Shown: piece by piece, positions 16,391 to 24,333 of the stretch
Position numbering within the stretch: position 1 is the first letter of the stretch
Layout of the letters: each line of letters starts with the position of its first letter
Source: an uncultured Collinsella sp.
GTDB taxonomy: Bacteria; Actinomycetota; Coriobacteriia; Coriobacteriales; Coriobacteriaceae
Assembly (NCBI GenBank): GCA_958437935.1
Contig: CAUBPS010000002.1
Coordinates: forward strand, 62,001 to 126,000
Direction of reading: 5' to 3'
Length of the DNA: 64,000 nt
Position numbers and translations under genes: made by a program
The notes under the pieces: generated by a model
Databases searched by the model: none
What the model was told of the DNA's origin: nothing
What the model saw: only the letters and a program-made list of their open reading frames with translations

Positions 16391-16420
16391 ATTCTAGAAA
16401 AGCAGGTACCCGGACATCAA
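16391..16420 (-). promoter_or_regulatory. Promoter of the amidohydrolase-ceramidase-PTS operon
   Basis: On the minus strand TTGATG (16420-16415) and TAGAAT (16396-16391) are separated by 18 bases, 33 bases upstream of the amidohydrolase ATG. Confidence 0.55.
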
Positions 16421-16439
16421 TTCCAGCTTAAGCCCACTG

Positions 16440-16456
16440 TATTCCATTTTGGAATA
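16440..16456. promoter_or_regulatory. LysR-type palindrome upstream of the operon
   Basis: TATTCCA-TTT-TGGAATA is a perfect 7-bp dyad fitting the T-N11-A pattern. Its centre is about 64 bases upstream of the predicted transcription start, where LysR recognition sites usually lie. Confidence 0.5.
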
Positions 16457-16526
16457 GAACTTACCGCTCACGCGTGAACCTCGCCCGCTCAACGAGACAA
16501 GCGCTAACAGCACGGGCTTAGACAGA

Positions 16527-16563
16527 AAACGGTCGGCCCGCATCCGTTGCGGGCCGACCGTTT
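16527..16563 (-). terminator. Terminator of the HTH-aminotransferase gene
   Basis: AAACGGTCGGCCCGCA and its exact 16-base complement form the stem; on the minus strand it is followed by a short T-run. Confidence 0.85.
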
Positions 16564-16584
16564 CATTACAGGCTACCTTTGCCG

Positions 16585-18105
16585 TTACGCCTGGCGGTAG
16601 TGATCGAAGAAGTCGGCGAGGTCTTCGAGGGACTCCTTGAGTACTTCCATGCGCGGCAGGTACACGATACGGAAGTGGTCGGGCTCAGCCCAGTTGAAGC
16701 CGCCGCCGCGCGTGATCAGGATCTTCTTCTCGTGCAGCAGGTCAAGGGCGAACTGCTCGTCATCGGTGATGTTGAACTTCTTCACATCCATCTTGGGGAA
16801 GATGTAGAACGCTGCACGCGGCTTAACCACCGAGATGCCGTCAATCTTGTTGAGCGCCTCATACACAAAGTTGCGCTGCTCGTAGACACGGCCGCCGGGA
16901 CGGATGTAGTCGTTAACGGACTGATGGCCACCGAGTGCCGTCTGGACGATCGACTGAGCCGGCACGTTGGAGCACAGGCGCATGTTGGAGAGCATGTTTA
17001 TGCCCATGATGAAGTCGCTCATGCAGCGCTGGTTGCCCGAAAGCACCATCCAGCCAATACGATAGCCCGCGATCATGTGCGACTTGGAAAGGCCACTAAA
17101 GGTAACGCAGGGCAGGTCGGGGGCGAGCGAGGCAATCGAGACGTGCTCGTAGCCGTCCATGCACAGGCGGTCGTAGATCTCATCGGCAAAGATCATCAGC
17201 TGATGCCTGCGTGCAACCTCGACGATGCCCTCGAGCACCTCGCGCGGATAGACGGAACCCGTGGGGTTGTTAGGGTTGATGATGACGAGGGCTTTGGTCG
17301 CGCTCGTGATCTTGGACTCCATATCCTCCAGGTCGGGATACCAATCCGCCTGCTCATCACACAAATAATGTACGGGATGACCGCCGGCAAGGGTTGCGCA
17401 CGCCGTCCAGAGCGGATAGTCAGGGCTGGGAATCAGGATTTCGTCTCCATTGTCGAGCAACGCGTTCATCGAAAGCTGAATGAGCTCGGACACGCCGTTG
17501 CCCGTGTAGATATGCTCCATCTGAACGTTGGGCAGGCCCTTGATCTGCGAATACTGCATGATCGCCTTGCGCGCGGAGAACAAGCCGCGCGAGTTGGAAT
17601 AGCCTTCGCAGTCGGGCAGCTGCTGGCGCATGTCCTTGATGACCTCGTCGGGCGTGCGGAAACCGAAGGGCGCCGGGTTGCCGATATTGAGCTTGAGGAT
17701 GCGCTCGCCCTCGTCCTCCATACGGGCAGCCTCGTCGACGACGGGACCGCGCACGTCATACAGGACGTTATCGAGCTTGGTGGATTTAGAAAAAGTACGC
17801 ATGGTGGTGCTCCTTGCAATTTGAGCTGAGGGATGGGGTTCGGGCTTGGAATCGTTGCGGGGTGATGATGCCTCGCCTTGATCGGCGTCGCCGGCAAGCA
17901 GCCAGGTAACATCGACCTCCAAAATACGGGCGAGCAGCTCAGCCACATCGCGCCGCGGGATCGTCTTGCCGCTCACATATTGGCTCATCTGACTCTTGCC
18001 GAGTTTTTTGCCGAGCATCTCCGATGCGCGGATCACGTCCGACTGGCGAACGTCGCGATCGGACATAGTCTGTCGCAGGCGATCGCTAAACGTCTCTTGG
18101 GCCAC
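16585..18105 (-). CDS. XRE-type HTH fused to class I aminotransferase (AlaA-like)
   Basis: A 506-residue fusion. Residues about 5-65 are an XRE/lambda-repressor helix-turn-helix (KLGKSQMSQYVSGKTIPRRDVAELLARIL). A linker follows, then from about residue 100 a PLP-dependent aminotransferase of the AlaA/AlaT group: NPNNPTG, FADEIYDRL, the PLP-lysine segment FSGLSKSHMIAGYR and the C-terminal FRIVYLP arginine. AlaA makes alanine from pyruvate and glutamate. The fusion suggests an enzyme that controls its own gene. The GTG at 18105 is chosen because AAGGAGG lies 5 bases upstream; an ATG at 18156 lacks one. Three copies of GTTCAATTT and a perfect palindrome cover its promoter. Confidence 0.88.
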   Translation of the reverse strand: MAQETFSDRLRQTMSDRDVRQSDVIRASEMLGKKLGKSQMSQYVSGKTIPRRDVAELLARILEVDVTWLLAGDADQGEASSPRNDSKPEPHPSAQIARSTTMRTFSKSTKLDNVLYDVRGPVVDEAARMEDEGERILKLNIGNPAPFGFRTPDEVIKDMRQQLPDCEGYSNSRGLFSARKAIMQYSQIKGLPNVQMEHIYTGNGVSELIQLSMNALLDNGDEILIPSPDYPLWTACATLAGGHPVHYLCDEQADWYPDLEDMESKITSATKALVIINPNNPTGSVYPREVLEGIVEVARRHQLMIFADEIYDRLCMDGYEHVSIASLAPDLPCVTFSGLSKSHMIAGYRIGWMVLSGNQRCMSDFIMGINMLSNMRLCSNVPAQSIVQTALGGHQSVNDYIRPGGRVYEQRNFVYEALNKIDGISVVKPRAAFYIFPKMDVKKFNITDDEQFALDLLHEKKILITRGGGFNWAEPDHFRIVYLPRMEVLKESLEDLADFFDHYRQA

Positions 18106-18126
18106 TAGAACCTCCTTGCTGGCAAA

Positions 18127-18209
18127 GTTCAATTTATAGAATACGAATTGAACCAAGGTTCAATTTAGGCAGCAGTATAACGCGGCACCTCATTCGAAAG
18201 TTCAATTTC
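18127..18209. promoter_or_regulatory. Operator cluster upstream of the HTH-aminotransferase
   Basis: GTTCAATTT occurs at 18127, 18158 and 18200, and AATTGAACC-AA-GGTTCAATT (18146-18165) is a perfect 9-bp palindrome. On the minus strand TTGAAC and TCTATA, 17 bases apart, form a promoter inside the cluster. The obvious ligand is the gene's own XRE domain. Confidence 0.65.
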
Positions 18210-18267
18210 ATAAGAAAATGCACCAGACTCCGAGATTTGCCCAAAGCGGACAATGACGTGCACACGT

Positions 18268-19125
18268 TTAGAGGTATTCAAGGAATCGAGCAGCGGCAAG
18301 AGAAACGTCAGCCGTGCGATATATCGCATTGATCTGCCGATGGGGATGTCCCTCGAGTGGTCGCACGGCAACATCGAACTGACAGCGACGCAAGATGAGC
18401 GCGGGAAGAATGCTAACGCCCAGGCCGTCCTCGACCATAGCCATAATCGCATAGTCATCCCAGGTCGACAGCTTAGAGCGCACCGCCAGGCCCGCGCGGC
18501 GAAACAGCGGCGTAATCTCGTCGTCGCTACCGCGTTCCAGCAGGATAAACTGCTCGTTGGCCAAATCGGCAAGGGAAACGACCTCCGCGGTGGCAAGCGA
18601 GGAGTCCGCTGGCACCACGGCCATCAGCTCGTCTTGCACCAACGGTCGCGACGCCATGCCGGCGCCGCGTGGCTCGCGCGGAATAAAGCCCAGGTCGCAG
18701 CGACCTTCCGCCACCCATTGTTCAATCTCTGAGTAATCGCCCATCAGCAACTCATAATCGACGTCCGGATGATCGGCGCGAAAGCGCGCAATCACCGGCG
18801 GCAGCACGTGGGTCGCCACACTCGAAAACGTACCGATGCAGATTTTGCCGCGCATGAGTCCACGCATCTCATCCACCCGTCGCTGCAAGCGAGTGAATTC
18901 CTCGCAGAGCGCCTCGACAGCCGGCATGACCTGCCGCCCGTCGGCAGAAAGAGCCACGCCCTCGCGACTGCGGTCGAGCACCTTAAAACCCCAGTCGGCC
19001 TCAAGATCGGCCACCATACGGCTCACGCCCGACTGCGAATAGCTCAGGCGCTCGGCAGCACGCGTAAAGCTTCCGGCGCGCACCGTCTCCAGCAGCACCT
19101 GCATCTTTTGGATATTGGTCTCCAC
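18268..19125 (-). CDS. LysR-family regulator, divergent from an EamA transporter (pair 1)
   Basis: A 285-residue LysR protein. The helix-turn-helix region reads FTRAAERLSYSQSGVSRMV; the effector domain has IGTFSSVATHVLP, CDLGFIPRE and MVEDGLGVSILP. The GTG at 19125 places the helix-turn-helix at the usual distance from the start and follows GGGTGGGG; an ATG at 19146 is an alternative without a clear ribosome site. It diverges from the EamA gene at 19244 with a 118-bp shared promoter, so it probably controls that exporter. A second LysR/EamA pair in the same arrangement lies at 52884-54811. Confidence 0.9.
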   Translation of the reverse strand: METNIQKMQVLLETVRAGSFTRAAERLSYSQSGVSRMVADLEADWGFKVLDRSREGVALSADGRQVMPAVEALCEEFTRLQRRVDEMRGLMRGKICIGTFSSVATHVLPPVIARFRADHPDVDYELLMGDYSEIEQWVAEGRCDLGFIPREPRGAGMASRPLVQDELMAVVPADSSLATAEVVSLADLANEQFILLERGSDDEITPLFRRAGLAVRSKLSTWDDYAIMAMVEDGLGVSILPALILRRCQFDVAVRPLEGHPHRQINAIYRTADVSLAAARFLEYL

Positions 19126-19197
19126 GGCACGTCCCCACCCTTGCATGAGTTTTTGTCATGTTTTCCATGCATTATATTCGCTTTTCTTCTAAAGCCA

Positions 19198-19214
19198 GTT
19201 CACCCATAGTGAAC
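19198..19214. promoter_or_regulatory. Candidate LysR operator between regulator and EamA gene
   Basis: GTTCAC-CCATA-GTGAAC, a perfect 6-bp dyad of 17 bases in the divergent promoter region. Confidence 0.45.
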
Positions 19215-19243
19215 ATGTTCGGATATAGAGGGGATGTCAGCGC

Positions 19244-20155
19244 ATGAACAACGGACTGTTTACATACTTAGCAGCATTACTGTTGTTTGGCTCTAACGGC
19301 ATCATCGCCGCAGCTATCGCACTGCCGAGCTCCGATATCGTGCTGCTGCGCACTTTTCTGGGAGCTCTCTCGCTTATAACCATCCTCGCCACTACCCAAC
19401 ACCATAAGTTGCAGGCGCCATCTCGTCCCCGCGAAGCCGCGGCCCTCCTCCTCTCGGGAGCTGCGCTGGGCGCCAGCTGGATTTTTCTGTTCCGCGCCTA
19501 CCAGACGATCGGCGTCGGCGTATCCTCGCTGCTGTACTACTGCGGCCCCATCATTGTCATGGCGCTCTCCCCGCTCATCTTTGGCGAAAAGCTGACCGGC
19601 GGCAAAATCGCCGGCTTTGTCGCCGTCGCCTGCGGTGCTTTTCTCATTGCAGCGCAAGGTCTAGGCGGCAATATGCCCATTGCGGGCATCGTCTGTGGAA
19701 TCGCCTCGGCCTTCTGCTATGCATTGATGGTCATCGCTAGCAAGGGTGCGCCGCACATCGAGGGCCTCGAGAACTCCACGCTCCAGGTGTGCGCCGCCTT
19801 TGTGACCGCACTGGTCCTCACGCTCATCACGCAGGGCGCTCCCTCATTCCTGTCCGCCGGTATCGCCGCCAGTATTGATTGGCGCGCCGTCGCTATGCTC
19901 GGCGTCGTCAACACCGGCATCGGTTGCCTGCTCTACTTTAGCGCCGTCGCCAAGCTGCCCGTCCAGACCGTCGCTGTCGTCGGCTACCTCGAGCCGCTTT
20001 CGGCGGTCGTGTTCTCGGCCGCCCTTTTGGGTGAAGCCATAACACCGGTCCGCCTGATGGGCGCCGCGCTTATCATCGGCGGCGCGATTTTTTGCGAACT
20101 CGCCGGCAAACGCGCAAACGCCAAGGCTGGCATCGCCCAGACAGTACGTGCTTAA
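19244..20155 (+). CDS. EamA/DMT-family transporter (pair 1)
   Basis: A 303-residue inner-membrane protein with ten predicted helices in two EamA halves (residues about 5-135 and 145-290). Typical segments are LLLFGSNGIIAAA at the start, the LGASWIFLFRAYQTIGVGVSSLLYY helix (in family position 4), and LEPLSAVVFSAALLGE in the second half. DMT proteins export amino acids, nucleosides or other metabolites. GAGGGG lies upstream of the ATG. It is divergent from, and probably controlled by, the LysR gene at 18268. Substrate unknown. Confidence 0.9.
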   Translation: MNNGLFTYLAALLLFGSNGIIAAAIALPSSDIVLLRTFLGALSLITILATTQHHKLQAPSRPREAAALLLSGAALGASWIFLFRAYQTIGVGVSSLLYYCGPIIVMALSPLIFGEKLTGGKIAGFVAVACGAFLIAAQGLGGNMPIAGIVCGIASAFCYALMVIASKGAPHIEGLENSTLQVCAAFVTALVLTLITQGAPSFLSAGIAASIDWRAVAMLGVVNTGIGCLLYFSAVAKLPVQTVAVVGYLEPLSAVVFSAALLGEAITPVRLMGAALIIGGAIFCELAGKRANAKAGIAQTVRA

Positions 20156-20191
20156 AAGCCCCTGCTTTGAAATGCTACCTGCGTAGATAAA

Positions 20192-20215
20192 TAATCCCCA
20201 GCTGAGGATTATTGT
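20192..20215. other. Hairpin in the kup leader/EamA trailer
   Basis: AATAATCC and GGATTATT form an 8-bp stem around CCAGCTGA. No U-run. It could be a weak terminator of the EamA gene or a leader element of kup. Confidence 0.35.
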
Positions 20216-20312
20216 CTAAAATAACCCGATGTGCCAAACTGCTCTTGTATGTATAAAGACGGCATAAAGTTTTTTGTCCTAGACAGATAACCGGATGTCT
20301 AAGGGAGTCCTC

Positions 20313-22544
20313 GTGGCACACAATAAACTGGAGGCAAACCTCCAAGACCAGCGCGGGCAAGGCGGGCACGGAGCCATCCCCCTCTCCGCTGGCATGCTGC
20401 TCGTAACGCTCGGCGTCGTCTATGGCGACATCGGCACGAGCCCCATGTACACCATGAAATCAATCGTCGCCAACAACGGCGGCATCGGTACCGTCAGCGA
20501 GGACATGATCCTGGGCGCGCTTTCGCTCGTCATCTGGACCATGACGCTCGTGACCACGGTCAAGTACGTGGTAATCGCCATGAAGGCCGACAACCACAAC
20601 GAAGGCGGCATCTTCGCCCTGTTCAGTCTCGTGCGCAAGGTGGCACCATGGCTGATTCTCCCCGCCATGATCGGCGGCGCGGCGCTGCTCGCCGACGGCA
20701 TCCTCACCCCCGCGGTCACGGTCACCACAGCCATTGAGGGCCTGCGTACCATCGAGTGGGGCCACGCACTATTGGGTGACGGTCAGACCAATGTGATCAT
20801 CATCACCATCATCATTATCTGCGGTCTGTTTGCCATGCAGCGCGCCGGTACCTCGTCAATCGGCAAGCTCTTCGGCCCGCTCATGACGCTGTGGTTCCTG
20901 TTCCTGGCAGGCGCCGGCCTGTTCAATATGCTCGGCAACCTGTCCATCTTGCGCGCGCTCAACCCCATTCGCGGCATTATGTTCCTGTTCTCGCCCATCA
21001 ACCACTCGGGCATCATGGTGCTCGGCTTCGTCTTCCTGTCGACGACCGGCGCCGAGGCGCTCTATTCAGACATGGGCCACGTGGGCAAGGCCAACATCTA
21101 CGCATCCTGGCCGTTTGTTAAGGCAGCCCTCATCCTTAACTATCTGGGCCAGGGCGCTTGGCTGCTCGCCAACAACTCCAACCCCCAGATGCTCGCGATG
21201 GATATCGTCAACCCGTTCTATATGATGCTTCCCGAGCCCCTGCGCCCCTTTGCCATCGTGCTTTCGGCTGTGGCGGCCATCATCGCCTCGCAGGCGCTCA
21301 TCACCGGCTCGTTCTCGCTGGTATCCGAGGCCACGCGTCTCAACCTTATGCCGCATCTGCGCATCCACTACCCCAGCGACACCAAGGGCCAGCTCTATAT
21401 TCCGCTCGTCAACAACATCATGTGGGTCGGCTGCATCTTCATCGTGCTGCTATTCCAAAACTCTGAGCGCATGGAAAGCGCCTATGGCCTCGCCATCACC
21501 GTGACCATGCTCATGACCACCACACTGCTGACGAGCTATATCGCCGGCATCCTCAAGCACAAGCTGGGTGCCTGCGTCTTCGCCCTGCTCTTTGGTGCCA
21601 TTGAGCTGTGCTTCTTCGCCTCGTGCCTCACTATGTTCTTTGACGGCGGCTACGTCATGATCTTCCTGGCCGCGTTGCTGTTCGGCCTTATGTATGTGTG
21701 GCGCCGCGGCACCGCCATCGAGCGCACGCAAACGATCCTGCTGCCCGTCTCCAAGTACATCGATCAGCTCAACCGCCTGCGCAACGACGAGACCTATCCC
21801 GTGCTCGCCGACAATCTGGTATTTCTCACCAACAGCCCCGACCCGCTCACGCTCGACCGCGACGTGCTTTATTCCATCCTGGACAAGCACCCCAAGCGCG
21901 CCAAGGCATATTGGTTCATCAACGTGCACGTTACCGACGAGCCCTATACGCATGAGTATTCCGTTGAGACCTTTGGCACAGACTTCCTGTTCCGCGTGCG
22001 CTTGGACCTGGGCTTTAAGGTCAACCAGCGCATCAACGCCTACCTGCGCCAGATCGTCGGCGACCTGATGGCATCGGGTGAGTTGCCGCCGCAGCATCAC
22101 ACCTACTCTATCTACGAGACACGCGGCAACGTGGGCGACTTCCGTTTTTGCATGCTGCGCAAGATGCTTGCCCCCGAAACGGACATCAACCGCAACGACC
22201 ACCGTGTGATGGCCATCAAGTACGCCGTCCGCCGCGCCTGCGGAAGCCCGGCACGTTGGTATGGTCTTGAGAACTCGGCCATCATCATTGAGTACGTACC
22301 GCTCTTTGCCCGCATGCGTCCGGCAGTCAAGCTCGTACGCACCCAGGTGCCGCTCGAGATCCTGATCGAAGAGGCCGAGGAAATGGAAGTCGACATCTTC
22401 TCGGACGACCTGGTCAACGGCAACGAAGCCGGTAAGGACATGAACGTCGATCCCACCGAGTTGCTCGAGAGCGTCGCCGATACGCCCGAACAGCAACAGC
22501 TCGACGGCCTCGAGAGTGAACAACTCAACGACGCCAACTTCTAG
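20313..22544 (+). CDS. kup: Kup-type potassium uptake protein
   Basis: A 743-residue KUP/HAK/KT low-affinity K+-H+ symporter. The membrane domain (residues about 15-460, twelve helices) begins with VVYGDIGTSPMYT, the family hallmark; GGIFALFSL and GADGILTPAVTV-like segments (LLADGILTPAVTVTTA) follow. A ~280-residue cytosolic C-terminal domain has an acidic end. The GTG at 20313 is chosen because GGGAG lies 5 bases before it; the ATG at 20295 overlaps that ribosome site. The 157-bp upstream region does not show a c-di-AMP riboswitch that I can recognise. Confidence 0.95.
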   Translation: MAHNKLEANLQDQRGQGGHGAIPLSAGMLLVTLGVVYGDIGTSPMYTMKSIVANNGGIGTVSEDMILGALSLVIWTMTLVTTVKYVVIAMKADNHNEGGIFALFSLVRKVAPWLILPAMIGGAALLADGILTPAVTVTTAIEGLRTIEWGHALLGDGQTNVIIITIIIICGLFAMQRAGTSSIGKLFGPLMTLWFLFLAGAGLFNMLGNLSILRALNPIRGIMFLFSPINHSGIMVLGFVFLSTTGAEALYSDMGHVGKANIYASWPFVKAALILNYLGQGAWLLANNSNPQMLAMDIVNPFYMMLPEPLRPFAIVLSAVAAIIASQALITGSFSLVSEATRLNLMPHLRIHYPSDTKGQLYIPLVNNIMWVGCIFIVLLFQNSERMESAYGLAITVTMLMTTTLLTSYIAGILKHKLGACVFALLFGAIELCFFASCLTMFFDGGYVMIFLAALLFGLMYVWRRGTAIERTQTILLPVSKYIDQLNRLRNDETYPVLADNLVFLTNSPDPLTLDRDVLYSILDKHPKRAKAYWFINVHVTDEPYTHEYSVETFGTDFLFRVRLDLGFKVNQRINAYLRQIVGDLMASGELPPQHHTYSIYETRGNVGDFRFCMLRKMLAPETDINRNDHRVMAIKYAVRRACGSPARWYGLENSAIIIEYVPLFARMRPAVKLVRTQVPLEILIEEAEEMEVDIFSDDLVNGNEAGKDMNVDPTELLESVADTPEQQQLDGLESEQLNDANF

Positions 22545-22565
22545 CGACGTCACAAATCAACGACA

Positions 22566-22599
22566 GCGGCCCTGCGCCTCACGAGAGACGCAGGGCCGC
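22566..22599. terminator. Terminator between kup and bsh (convergent)
   Basis: GCGGCCCTGCG and CGCAGGGCCGC, perfect 11-bp arms followed by TTTGC. Confidence 0.75.
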
Positions 22600-22623
22600 T
22601 TTGCATTGCAGTAAAGCTAGCGG

Positions 22624-23589
22624 CTACGAACGGCGCGGCTCGGGAACCACGAGCCTATCGGAGCTCGCGCCCTCGGCATCCATCAGGCTCACGTAGCGAA
22701 TCGACGGATCCCCATACATCGCGTAGTAATAATTGCCCGTGCGCGCGCTAAAGCATCCGGTGTAGATAGTCTTCTCGAACTTGCCATCGCCCATCCTGGA
22801 CGCTCCCTCGATCATCACCACGCCCTCGAGCGAGCGGAACATGCGAACGACGTTTTCGGTCTCGCTCTCCTTTTGTGGGTAATTGGCATTGAGGTACGCC
22901 GCCTTTACAAAACGGCTCGGCGAATAGCAATCGCCCGGAATGCCGCGCATGCCGGCACCGGCTCCATAGGGCTTAAGCTCGGCGCCACGCCATGTCGCCG
23001 TCTGCGGAAAATCGCTTGTGGCGGTGATATAGGTGCGGAGGTTTTCCATGTGCCACGGGAAGGTGGGCTGATTGGCGAGGGTGTCGACCGGATCGCCGTA
23101 TACATGCAGGCCGTCAGCCATCATCTCGACCACGATGCTACGCTGGCTGTCGCCGATAATCCAATGGAGCAGCGACACGCCCAGCCCCTCTCCGGCAGAT
23201 TTGGCGACAATCACCGTATCGCGCAGCGCGGCCTCGACCTCATCGACCGTCGAGAACGTCGCTGCCACCCACAGGGGAAACTCATAGGCCGCGATATTGG
23301 TCTTGCCGTCGACAGGGTCCTCGGCATACTCGGCATAACCCGGGAAATTGAGACCCGCCACGGCAAGGCCTGCATCGTTGCCGCAATCGAAGAACATAGG
23401 GTAGTTCTTGTAATCGATGCACATACCGATCACCGCGTGTGCCGCTGTCGCGTCGTCGATAAACGAATACGGAATGTGAAACCCGCGCGGCATCACGCGA
23501 ACCTGTTGGCCGTAGTCAAAGCTCCAGTCGAGATTGCGGCCCAGATACATGTGGCCAGAATTATCGGTAAATCGAATACTCGTACACAT
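22624..23589 (-). CDS. bsh: Bile salt hydrolase (conjugated bile acid hydrolase)
   Basis: N-terminal-nucleophile hydrolase of the choloylglycine family, which removes glycine or taurine from conjugated bile acids. The 321-residue length fits. Catalytic residues are all present: Cys2 (exposed after Met removal), Arg18 and Asp21 in GRNLDW, Asn81, Asn173 in ANQPTF and Arg226 in SPSRF; Asn at 81 favours bile salt hydrolase over penicillin acylase. The ATG at 23589 puts Cys at position 2 and follows AGGAGG; the longer open frame would bury the nucleophile. No signal peptide, so cytosolic. The gene is monocistronic, flanked by terminators. Typical of gut colonisers. Confidence 0.95.
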   Translation of the reverse strand: MCTSIRFTDNSGHMYLGRNLDWSFDYGQQVRVMPRGFHIPYSFIDDATAAHAVIGMCIDYKNYPMFFDCGNDAGLAVAGLNFPGYAEYAEDPVDGKTNIAAYEFPLWVAATFSTVDEVEAALRDTVIVAKSAGEGLGVSLLHWIIGDSQRSIVVEMMADGLHVYGDPVDTLANQPTFPWHMENLRTYITATSDFPQTATWRGAELKPYGAGAGMRGIPGDCYSPSRFVKAAYLNANYPQKESETENVVRMFRSLEGVVMIEGASRMGDGKFEKTIYTGCFSARTGNYYYAMYGDPSIRYVSLMDAEGASSDRLVVPEPRRS

Positions 23590-23656
23590 AGCGCCTCCTA
23601 GCTTTACGTTCTTGCTAATTTCATTGTCTCCAAACAAAAAGGCGCTAAACACAAAA

Positions 23657-23688
23657 GCCCGGACATGACAACAATGTCATGCCCGGGC
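23657..23688 (-). terminator. Terminator of the deformylase-like gene
   Basis: GCCCGGACATGACA and TGTCATGCCCGGGC form a 14-bp stem with one mismatch; TTTT follows on the minus strand. Confidence 0.8.
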
Positions 23689-23720
23689 CAAAAGAGACGA
23701 AGTGCGGTGCTTTGGTCCCC

Positions 23721-24140
23721 TTAGACCAACTTTCCAAGACAGTGGTCAATCATGTGTTGAATCATCTGCGCCTCGAAGCCCACAAAGTCCTGCTTGCGCT
23801 CGCGCATCTTGCCGTCGACGATCACGTCATAAGCGACCTTGCACTTGATATAGCGCGTGGACTTGGTGACCTCCTCGTGCGTCAGGCAGCTCTCCTCCAT
23901 CTTGCTGGCACCCAGGCCAAACACCAGACGGGGGTTGTAGAGCACGTGGGGCTCGCCGGCGTCGTCCAGGTAGACGCAGACCTTCTTGGTAACGCCAATC
24001 TGGTTAGCGGCAAGGCAGCCGGCATCGTCGAGCGACTTGATGGTATCGATCAGGTCCTGAGCAACCGACTCGTCCTCGACGGTCGCAACCTCGCAACGCT
24101 GGGACAGGATAGCCTCGTCGTGGCAAAGCTCTTTAATCAT
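23721..24140 (-). CDS. Degenerate peptide deformylase homologue
   Basis: A 139-residue protein of the deformylase family, paralogous to 9784-10194. Motif 1 keeps Gln47 (CLAANQIG). Motif 2 is EESCLT instead of EGCLS, with Cys85 present. Motif 3 is QHMIDH: His129 and His133 remain but the catalytic Glu is Met130. Metal could still bind, while hydrolysis by the usual mechanism should fail. The ATG at 24140 is preferred because GGAGG lies 5 bases upstream; another ATG at 24152 overlaps that site. It is followed by its own terminator. Possible roles: formyl-peptide or metal binding, or a changed reaction. Confidence 0.8.
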   Translation of the reverse strand: MIKELCHDEAILSQRCEVATVEDESVAQDLIDTIKSLDDAGCLAANQIGVTKKVCVYLDDAGEPHVLYNPRLVFGLGASKMEESCLTHEEVTKSTRYIKCKVAYDVIVDGKMRERKQDFVGFEAQMIQHMIDHCLGKLV

Positions 24141-24333
24141 ACGTTCCTCCATAGGGGTCGTTGTAACCGCTTAAGTATACGGTACCCACACATTTTCATG
24201 CGAAAAATACCGTCCGTCTGCTACAAAGCGCCGAACATCAACATGCGAGGAACAACAGCGTCGTAAAGGGGCTATAGTGGGTGAGTTCGTGTCAATCGGC
24301 CTAAACTCGGGGCCGAACAAGGAAAGGGTATGC

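Noticed and set aside
20156..20312. c-di-AMP (ydaO) riboswitch before kup
   Set aside because: Only a simple 8-bp hairpin and a T-rich stretch are seen; the conserved aptamer segments are absent.
24153..24333. Purine riboswitch before the AzgA-type permease
   Set aside because: No TATA...three-way junction core with the conserved loops could be found.
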